Source of the DNA: Leptobrachium leishanense
Lineage: Eukaryota > Chordata > Amphibia > Anura > Megophryidae
Length of the DNA stretch: 64,000 bases
Assembly (NCBI GenBank): GCA_009667805.1
Contig: CM019065.1
Location: 151,688,101-151,752,100 of the forward strand
Direction: 5' to 3'
Shown here piece after piece: positions 55,856-64,000 of the stretch. Within the stretch, counting starts at the first letter, position 1. Every line of letters begins with the position of its first letter. The notes under the pieces are model-generated. The model ran no database searches. It saw only the letters and a program-made list of their open reading frames with translations, and was not told the origin of the DNA. A program made the translations under genes and the position numbers.

Positions 55856-57412
55856 CCCCTTAGTGACCGGGCGGTTTTACACAAATCCGTCTTTAAGGCT
55901 AGGGTCAGACGAACGCATTTTTCGCGTCGTCCGTGAAAAGGTGCGGTCGAACGAATGGACGTATTTTTTCACGGAATGCGCGAAAGCTGTCATACGATGC
56001 GCATTTTTCGTACGTGATTTTGTACGGATCATCAATAAAACCCTTTCTGCGTCTGGACGTTATGTTGGCTGGACGTGTGCAGCGTCTGACGTCTCCCAAT
56101 CACGCACTCTGTACGCCCGTACTAGCGGTTTGACGTTCTCGAAAAAATGCGTTCGTTTGCCACTTGCGTTGCACGGACGAACTGTCGTGCGGCCGTTCGT
56201 CGTATGTTCCCCGGCATTGGACGTCATTTGCTGCTAGCACGGCCGTGATTTCGTGCGGCTAAACGCACGTTAAAACTGCGTTCGTCTGACCCTAGCCTTA
56301 GTGATCGCTGCTGTTTTTACGTTTCTGCGCTGTTAGTGTTTAGGTCAAATTTTCCTCTTACTCGTTTATTCAACCCACACATATTATACACCCTTTTTCC
56401 CGCCATTAAATGGACTTTCTAGAAATACCATTATTTCCATCATATCGAATAATTTACTATAAAAAAAATATGAAATATGAGGAAAAACACACTTTTTCGT
56501 AATTTAATCCCCAAAATCTACAACCACCCAAAAAGACCCCGGCTAAATAGGATCAAAATTTTGTCCCGAGACTAGAAATACCCAATTTTTACATGCGTTT
56601 GCTTTTTAACCCCTTCACTGCTGAGACCGTTCACCTATGTGCGCTGCGCTCATTCTGACCATTTTGTGCTAATTATTTTTAGATGACAGCCTAGGTCCTA
56701 TTTAATTAAACCCCCCCCCAGACAAAATTTTTATTTAAAAAAAAACATTTTTTTATTTTATTTAATTTTTTTATTTAATTTTTTTTATTTATTTTACTTT
56801 TAAACCAAACCTGGTCATGTTTGGTATCATTGGAGAGGCCATAATCAGGCTGCCATAATCTAGCTGCCATGGATCGGGAGATACGGGGATCCTTAGGATC
56901 CCCTTATCTCTACATGGCAGCTAGAAGGTTAACTGGCCCACTGACATCCTCACAGATATGGTGAGGTTGTCAGTGGGTGGGGGGGGGACCTGGAGGCTTG
57001 GCTGACATCCAAGATGTCAGCCCCCCTCCAGGTTCGAATCACGTTTTGTGCCAATTTGGCGGCGAAACAGTTAATGCTATACACCGCTGAAAAGGGAAGA
57101 CTCTTCCCTTTTCAGCGGTGTAAAAAGCATCTCCCTAGCTGCAATGGTTGGGGAGATAGAGGGCTCTGAACGAGCCCCCCCTCCCCTCCATTGCTTTGCA
57201 TGGGGACGCCTGCTGATGACGTCACCACGCAGCGTGGCGACGTCATCAGCCTCGCCTGCCCATGTAAATCACATGGGCAGGCTTCCTCCCTGCCAGATCG
57301 CCGAGGAATCCAGCGAGGGGGATTAGGCGCCGCTGACGTACCCTGTACGTCCGCGGGTCTAAGGGAGACCCGAGGACAGGACGTACAGGGTACGTCAGCG
57401 GTCCTTAAGGGG
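55856..57412 (+). mobile_element. piggyBac-type MITE inserted in L1 ORF2
   Basis: The ends CCCCTTAGTGACC and, inverted, GGTCCTTAAGGGG are flanked by TTAA (55852-55855, 57413-57416). Removing the element with one TTAA rejoins the L1 frame exactly. Interior blocks match the reverse-oriented copy at 17459-18659 along its length. It contains a foldback MITE at 55897-56297. Confidence 0.9.
55897..56297. mobile_element. Foldback MITE inside the piggyBac MITE
   Basis: GGCTAGGGTCAGACGAACGC and, inverted, GCGTTCGTCTGACCCTAGCC, with TAA before and TTA after. The uninterrupted piggyBac copy at 17459 shows the empty site as 'gtcttttagtgac' (read inverted near 18612-18625). Confidence 0.85.
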
Positions 57413-57416
57413 TTAA

Positions 57417-60137
57417 ATCCAGTGCCTTCTTTGCGCTCCATGAGAACAAACCCGGCCGCCTCCTAGCACAACAACTTAGGGTTCGTCGCCAGAGGGCGTA
57501 TATCCCACGTGTCCGTATCTCGGCCTCTGAGATTACTTCACACCCAGCCCGTATTGCAACAGAATTTCGCAAATTTTTTCAGGCCTTGTACAACATCCGA
57601 TCAGATGACATGTCGGCACAGGAGACCCCATTGATCCGCCAATACTTAGACCGCACTGTCTCACGTACCCTGTCTTGAGAGGAATCTGAGGCCCTGAGCC
57701 ACCCCATTACAATGGAGGAGCTTCAGGAGGCTATAAAGGTTGCCAAGAACAATAAAAGCCCTGGGCCGGATGGATTTCCTTCGGAATATTATAAAAGCTT
57801 TAGAGATACCCTGGCTCCACATTGGCTCTCCACTTTCAATGCAGTGACTGATGGCGCTCGTCTCCATCAGGCCACTTTGGCGGCCTCTATCTCACTATTG
57901 CCCAAGCCGGAGAAGGACCAGTTACCGCCCGATATCTCTGTTGAATTGTGACCTGAAGCTCCTGACGCGTATTTTGGCCACTCGCTTGCCTGATTGTTTG
58001 CCTCCTCTGATAGACCCGGATCAGGTAGGATTTATACCTGGTAGGGAGGCCAGGGATGCTACCACCCGGGTAATTGATGCTATTAGCCTGGCTCATCGTG
58101 GGTCGAGCCCGGTCCTCCTGTTGTCAACTGATGCTGAAAAGGCTTTTGACAGAGTGCTGTGGCCATTCATGAGGCTGACATTAGCTAAGTTCGGACTGGA
58201 TGCCACCTTTCTCTCCTGGATTGATGCTATTTACGATAACCCAACGGCGAGGGTTCGGGTAAACGGTGCTCTTACTGATAGTTTCCAAGTCCGGAATGGA
58301 ACCCGGCAGGGTTGCCCGCTCTCGCCTCTGCTCTTTGCACTCACATTGGAGCCCTTGTTGTCTTCTATTCGCCTCAATCCACTGATCACTGGCATCCGTG
58401 GCCACTCCCTCCATCACAAGGTCTCTGCTTATGCGGATGACCTACTTTTTATGCTCACAGACCCAGTGGTCTCCCTTCCGGAGGTGGTATCGGAGCTGGA
58501 TACTTATGGGGCACTGTCGGGACTTAAAATCAACATGAATAAGTCAGAGATCTTGAATATTTCCCTACAAGGTGCTGACAGGGCTGCACTTAAGCACCGG
58601 TTTCCATTCAGGTTGTGTGCAGAGAAACTACGCTATTTAGGCATATGGCTTCATGCAGATGTCAGTAAGATCCCTTCCCTTAATTTCCTGCCTATATTAT
58701 CGGTTATACGCCAGGACGTGAGAGACTGGTCTTCTAAATATATCTCATGGCTGGGTAGGGTTGGGGTTCTAAAGATGAACGTCTTGCCCTGTCTTCTCTA
58801 CCTTGTCCAGACCATTCCTCTGCAGGTTCCTAGAGGTTGGCTTGCTGAGGTGCGGAAATTGTTCTTGAATTCTGTTTGGGCTGGTAAACGGCCCCGCCTT
58901 AAATTTACGACCATGTGTAAGCCTATTTCCTCAGGAGGCTTAGCATTACCTGATCTCGGATCATATCTGTATGCCAACCACCTCACTAGACTTCTGGATT
59001 GGATGGATAAGGGTTCTACTCGTAGGTGGCTGGACCCGGAGTGGGTGCTTGCAGAGTGCCCCCTTTGGGCGTTACCGTGGCTCCTCCAGCGACATGTGCC
59101 CTTGTCTTCTAGACGGGCCCCTGCAGTGGGATGTACACTCAGATATTGGCTTCGGGCCCGCCCCCTTTTTGCACTTTCGCCTTCTCCTTCGCCTCTTCTT
59201 CTCTTGTCACACAACCCAGCGCTCCCGAGTGGGGTTTGTGCCTCAGTTCGTCTTCACTTCACTACCTCTTCGTGTCTCAGGGCGCATCATCTATTCGCAG
59301 ATGGGCAGTGGATTCCGCTGGGGGGGGGAAGGAGACACCAGCGCCTACGTTTGCGGAGTCTTTCAATTACGCACAATTGCGCTCTTTTTTATGTTCTCTA
59401 CCTGATAAATCAGGTCTTTTGAGACAGCTCACTCAGTTTGAAAAATATTGTGTGTTGGGGATCACTCTGACACGCAGCCTCTCCATCTTATACTCCATGC
59501 TACAAACTTTTTCAGCCGATCTGCCCTCATTTGTGGGAAGGTGGGATGACATGTTAGGGGACAATTTACCCGAGAGACACTGGGCAAAGACGTTCTATTT
59601 TGTTGCGTCGGGCTCCCCGGTTTCCAGATTTCGAGAGTCCTCTTATAAATTGATTTCGCTGTGGTATACTTCCCCAGTGCAGACTGCGCGTTTCTGTATC
59701 TCTGCCACTGATATCTGCTGGAGGTGTAACTTGGTTAGAGGCACATACCTCCATATGTGGTGGTCTTGCTCGCGCATTCGTCCTTTCTGGAAAGCTATAC
59801 GGAAGCTGGCGTGTCACTTGACGAGCCTGGATTTAGCCTTGGAACCTAGGTTGTTTTTGCTTGGCCAGATAGATCTGCCATATGAGTCTTTTAAACGATC
59901 TATTTTGCCACGCCTGTTACTGGCGGCACGGTCGTGCCACCTCTATTCTGGAAATCCGATCTCGCTCCCCCTTTGCGCGAAGTGCTATTAAGGATGGAGC
60001 TCATACGGTCGGCAGAACAGTTGCTGTATCCCACAGACAGGTGGGACGAGATCTTCCGCCGTACCTGGTATTATTGGTCGGAGTTCGTGTCTTCCTCTAA
60101 ATGCACGGAGTGGCTTCAGGAGGCCCACGACCCTGGG
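57417..60137 (+). pseudogene. L1 ORF2 reverse transcriptase and C-terminal region, frameshifted
   Basis: It reads SSAFFALHENKPGRLL and TAG/TGA-interrupted sequence to 57680. MEELQEAIKVAKNNKSPGPD (finger) follows, a frame change near 57930, then a 523-codon frame with DPDQVGFIPGREARDATTRV, LLSTDAEKAFDRVLWPFM (first Asp), GTRQGCPLSPLLFALTLEPL and SAYADDLLFMLTD (YADD box). After about 59290 the frame changes again. LPDKSGLLRQL leads to the zinc-finger-like CWRCNLVRGTYLHMWWSC (C-x2-C-x8-H-x4-C) at about 59707-59770. A last piece to 60137 is in another frame. Confidence 0.92.
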
Positions 60138-60916
60138 TAGGTCACTTCTACGTACAGATGGATGGGCTTCTCAGTTGGGTATTCTTGACTTCCCTTGTCG
60201 GAGTGGGAAGTATTTCGGCCTATCCCTAATAGACTGGGCTCTGGTAAACGCACCGCTGTCCTTTGTCCACCTCTCTTCCGGTCTTTCTCTCCTCTCTCTC
60301 TGTTTATTTTCTTCTTTCTTCTTTCTGATTTTCACTTCGTTTCTCCGCCTCTCTGTATCTTTTGTTACTTTTTCTCAGTGCCTCCCCATTTACTTTTATC
60401 CCCTATGGGTCTTTTCCCGATTACTTCTTTCATTTATTGTTTGTTTGTGTTTGTTCCTGTTTCATGTTATTTGGAGTTAGTCTTTGTTAGTCGTTCGCTT
60501 TGTTTGCTCCCCTAATTATGCGTTTACCTCACCTCTACCCACATGTTTTCATAGGGAACCTAACCCTCCTTATACGGGTGCATCACTTGATTCTCCGTAT
60601 GGTCCTTATGGGTCTGGGAGTGATACCCCAATACTATAGGGCACCGGGGACGTATTTGATACGGCTCCCCCCCCTCCCGGGGGTGGGGTAGGAAACTGTC
60701 ATTGGCTACATGGGAGTTAATTTTTATTGCAATTACAAGCATTCTACGTGGCACTTGGAGAAATGCATACTAATGTACGGTTACGTAGAGTGATTGCTTA
60801 AGTTGTGACGACTATTCCTCGTTTTTTTGTTTGTGTTTTTTGTCATGCTCTCCCTCTTTTGTGTTCTGTATACTATTTTTGTTCCTTTTGAAAATAAAAT
60901 TTTTCATGCAAAAAAA
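60138..60916 (+). other. L1 3' UTR
   Basis: T/C-rich sequence ('ctttctcctctctctctg', 'cttctttcttctttctg') followed by unremarkable DNA and the terminal 'gaaaataaaatttttcatgc' plus A-run. Polypyrimidine content mirrors the A/G-rich blocks on the opposite strand in elements A and B. Confidence 0.75.
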
Positions 60917-61239
60917 AGTACTAGCTAAAGTGTTATTCACTGTCATATCTGTAGTGGCTCGGGTGCAGGAGTCACTCAGATATCGAAACCACCCCCCCCC
61001 ATACATCTTGTACAAGTGACATCTTTCTTCCTTGCAACTGAAGTAGTCAGTATACAAGCCTGCAATACTTAACATGGAGTGACAATGTGACTACAAGTTT
61101 GGTTATGTGTCTGCACTAAGTTGAAGTAATCTACGGGACATAAGCATTGAAGCACAACCTATAGTGTGGGCAATGTGTGAGTTAATGTTCTTCTTTCAGT
61201 TATCAAAATGACTAAGGGCACTATTCCCTAGTGAACACT

Positions 61240-62915
61240 AAGGGCTCTATTAACTGCTTTGCGCAAAAGCGCACGCGCAGCGCTATTTTTTTTGCGCGCA
61301 GCTTTAAACGTTAACGCGCGTGAATTAACGCTGGTATTACAATCCAAGCGCATTTTTTCATCCGTCAAAAATAACGCACGTAAAAAGACACGCAAAAATG
61401 CAAGCACATTAACACTGCGTGCAGAAATCGGTGGGCGGACTGTTGTTTCACGCGATTCAGCCAAATCTGAATTAAGAACCACAATTGTCTCCCGTTCAGT
61501 TTTCGCGCCTGTCAAAATCAATCTGAGTATATATGCTGCAGCAATAATAAAAACACGCACAACCTCTCAATTTTATTGTTTGGGTATGCGTAGAATGTGT
61601 AACTATACTTTGCTGTATTGTTTTTTTCGGGCTGGTGTATTTGGTTTCGGCCAGGACGTTCAGATTTGCCATTAACACCAGCTTTTAAAAGACGTTAAAA
61701 TTATGCACGCAAACGTTGCCCGTTAAAATTTGTGCATAGATTGTAATACCATCCGCGTACCAGAGCACAAACGCATTTGCGCTCACAATGTTAAGTATAG
61801 GACGCGCAAAGTAGGGCTGCAACTAACAATTATTCTCATAATCGATTAGTTGGTCGATTATTATTTCGATTAATCGATTCATCGGATAAAAAAAAGTATA
61901 AAATTTGTTTACGTAAGAGGAACTTTGTGTAAAAAAAAAAATAACCACAACCCCTCTCCCTTTTTTCATAAGTAATTTGCGTAGTGTATGTAACTTTCGT
62001 ACGTACATACGCAAATTGCGTATCTTGTGTACTTTTCACACAAGGTATGCGAGCGCTTGGTCAGATGCTGCATGCGCAGCTTAAGCTCATGTTTGCTTTC
62101 TCAAATGAACACGGCTACAAGCACTTGGTCATAGATGATGATGTCAGCATGAAATTGGGGTTAATAAGCTAACGTGGTCAGGGTACGTAGAGTGTCCCTT
62201 TTAGATAATTCTGTGAACAAACTGAGTGGGAGGAGGGACTGGAGGTGAAAGGGAGTGACTTTGCTCACTTGACCTGAGTGTGAGAGGGAGTGGGTATGGA
62301 CAAAAGACCGGATCTGAGTGTGGGAGTGAGTTTGGGGAAAGGGACCAGACCAAAGGGAGGGAATGGTAGTTCCCGAACAAAGAGGGTGTGGCAGGGAGGG
62401 TGGGGTGGTGGCACAGGGCTCCAGCTTCAAGTAGGGATAAAACATAGGCATACAGCTCCTTCACCCAGTGGCAGTATCCTATTGTTTGTGTTATAGTTCT
62501 ACTGTTGTAAACGGAATAAAACAAACTGGTTGTGTCTGACATAACCCTAGAACTAAATCATACCTAGTAAAGCAGCGGCGCGTCTTCTCCAATCAGCTCC
62601 GAAGCTGAGGTTATTTACGTTTAACTTAGTCTGACTCTAAACAGTGTGTGCTGTACACAGGACGATTAATCGACACCGGAAATAGTTGACAACTATTTTA
62701 ATCATCGATTAGTTGTCGATTAATCGGTTAGTTGTTTCAGCCCTAGCGCAAAGTACAACACGCTCGCAAAGGGTTCATGCAGGTTCACCAGCGGTAGACG
62801 TTAACGCGCATTTCTTGCGCGGACATTGTAATACGACGTTCTACGCAAAGGGTTTTTCCCCTCGCATTAATGCGCTTTTGCGCACGCGTTAAAGTTTGCG
62901 CAAAGTATTTACTTA
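61240..62915. mobile_element. CpG-rich foldback element split by a hAT-type MITE
   Basis: The left 'ctttgcgcaaaagcgcacgcg' region is mirrored near 62870-62905 by 'gcgcttttgcgcacgcg' and 'tttgcgcaaag'. 'attgtaatacc' and 'ggtattacaat' pairs occur inside. The middle is replaced by the hAT-type MITE 61812-62745. Outer ends and target duplication are not resolved. Confidence 0.6.
61812..62745. mobile_element. hAT-type MITE with perfect 8-base duplication
   Basis: TAGGGCTGCAACTAAC at the left and, inverted, GTTAGTTGTTTCAGCCCTA at the right. GCGCAAAG duplicated at 61804-61811 and 62746-62753. Subterminal 'cgattaatcgat' palindromes are typical of this family in vertebrates. The interior (about 62050-62210) ends with 'gtagagtgtccctttta', resembling a T2-type terminus, so it may contain a T2 fragment. 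No transposase. Confidence 0.88.
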
Positions 62916-62929
62916 CCTAACTGTAGTGA

Positions 62930-63480
62930 TCGGGTGAGTAAGCGCTAATGTCAGGATAAGTGCGTTTAACACATGCCACCCAGATTACCTTCCTAACGCT
63001 AACAGGTTAAAAAAATCAGTGCATCGGTGATTGCGCTAGCTTAATGTACTTTGCGCTCCCTATGCTTAACATGAGGAGCGCAATCAGTAATTAGCGTTAG
63101 GCTAAGTTAGGTATTACAAAGTCCTTACGCTCATTACCACACCGATGGGTTAACCAATTTTTTATTTTATTTTATTTTTTATTTTTTTTACCGGCACCCA
63201 GAAGCTGGTGCTAACTGATGCCGCTTTTGCAGAATCAGTTAGCACCAGCTAAAACCCCCCAATAAATCAGATACTCACCTCTCATCCCGCGGAGAGAATG
63301 GCGGCCCAATCCGCTGCTTCTGGCCGCCGGGAGCAGAGTGAGCCTGGGGACAAATAGTCCTCAGTCTCCCTCCGCAATCACTCCATGACGCTGCGTGATC
63401 TCCCGAGATCAAGATAGCGCAGGTCTCGCAGCCTGGCAGTGCAACCCTCCATGGAGTCCTATAAAGGAGGCGATTTTCCC
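62930..63480. repeat. MITE-family block shared with 40800-41400
   Basis: Ordered blocks match 40840-41265 ('atgccacccagattacc', 'gggagcagagtgag', 'aaccctccatggagtcctat'). It contains a short inverted repeat ('aagctggtgctaactgat' and 'atcagttagcaccagct') at about 63192-63250 and a T-run. Confidence 0.6.
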
Positions 63481-63489
63481 CATTTTAAA

Positions 63490-64000
63490 GTCAGGCACAA
63501 AATAGTGCCTTAAGTCTTTTATATCATCACAGCTCAGCGCATTATAAACCAGTGCTATAAGGTTTTACACGTTTGATTGGCTTAAGCAATAAAGAATAAT
63601 AACTCGTGCTGATGTGTCACTAGTTAGCGATTCATCTCAGAGATGCCGTGATGGTTCAGAGCTGTGCATACACGCAGCTCCGATCCATAGTTCTGCGCAT
63701 GCAGTACGTACTTGCGCATGTAAGGTTTGCAAGTCCCGTTGTGGTGCGCAATTTGCGTTTCCTACGATATGCAAGTAGTGCAGGGAGAACAAATTGCACA
63801 GAAAAGCCTCAGGGACTTCCAGGTTCCGGAGTCCCTGAGCCGAAGAGGAGGAGCTGCTTGCGGTAAGGGATAAAAGGTGAGTAAAATCACCCAAAAATAA
63901 GAAAATATATAAAAATAATTGGGCAGAGGCTGTCATCAGCCTCTGCCCAATTAATTAAGGCCAAAAAAAGGACACTCTACTTTTCAGCAGAGTGTTCCTT
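63490..64000. mobile_element. T2/Kolobok-type MITE, cut by the window edge
   Basis: The sequence ends 'agtgttcctt' at the boundary, preceded by 'aaaggacactctac'. The 'aattgggcagaggctg' hairpin at about 63919-63953 and the 'gcgcaatttgcgtttcctac' region match, inverted, the T2 MITE at 23525-24127. The left end is not resolved. Confidence 0.65.

Larger units (their letters stand above)
52854..60916 (+). mobile_element. L1-type LINE, full length but broken, hosting a piggyBac MITE
   Basis: The 14-base duplication AGTACTAGCTAAAG lies at 52840-52853 and 60917-60930. It has a leader of about 100 bases (52854-52952), ORF1, a long spacer, ORF2 pieces and a 3' UTR ending 'cttttgaaaataaaattttt' with an A-run. 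Without the 1.56-kb insertion it is about 6.5 kb. Its tail is the likely model for the tails of elements A, B and C. Confidence 0.9.

Overview
The window is vertebrate nuclear DNA, almost certainly from an anuran amphibian with a repeat-rich genome. The pointers are T2/Kolobok-type MITEs with TTAAAGGR termini, several Tc1 families, L1-type, CR1/L2-type and Rex1-type LINEs, tRNA-headed SINEs, piggyBac-type and hAT-type MITEs, and one split host gene whose product matches the vertebrate NudC family. Nothing prokaryotic, organellar or viral is visible apart from LTR-type retroelement remnants.

The only host gene I can assemble is NUDCD3 (NudC domain-containing protein 3), on the minus strand. 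Six coding exons (29813..29622, 29533..29259, 23389..23257, 22007..21864, 19681..19493, 15789..15679) join with consistent phases and canonical GT-AG borders into an open frame of 347 residues. An acceptor lies 5 bases upstream of the ATG, so at least one non-coding 5' exon exists, probably near 32.9-33.0 kb. All introns except the 88-base intron 1 are full of transposons.

Layout: 1-3.6 kb is decayed repeat and simple-sequence DNA. 3.6-11.6 kb is one Tc1 transposon (minus strand) split by at least five insertions. These include a half-L1-like element, a 1.5-kb L1-tailed element, a TA-flanked element carrying a kilobase minisatellite and a 200-base palindrome, a CR1/L2 fragment and a T2 MITE. 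11.6-15.3 kb holds MITEs and a SINE. 15.3-33 kb is NUDCD3 with intronic piggyBac, T2, hAT, foldback, Rex1, CR1/L2 and L1-tailed insertions. 33-41.9 kb holds SINE, foldback MITE, old piggyBac-family DNA, a solo LTR and LTR-like pieces. 41.9-49.1 kb has three further Tc1 elements, each disabled differently: one nonsense codon, loss of the DNA-binding domain, or a frameshift. 49.1-52.8 kb has a CR1-type tail, hAT and foldback MITEs and a second L1-tailed element with an open 256-codon frame. 52.85-60.92 kb is an L1 with an intact ORF1 and a broken ORF2, split by a piggyBac MITE that itself holds a foldback MITE. 61-64 kb is nested MITEs, ending in a truncated T2 MITE.

The elements form partnerships. 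The 1.5-kb elements and the half-L1 carry L1-like tails and target-site duplications, so they were probably mobilised by L1. One SINE family ends in the tail of the Rex1-type LINE seen nearby, and another ends in a CR1/L2-type tail. The MITEs presuppose transposases encoded elsewhere. The most unusual item is the family of three L1-tailed elements sharing a protein-coding segment I do not recognise.
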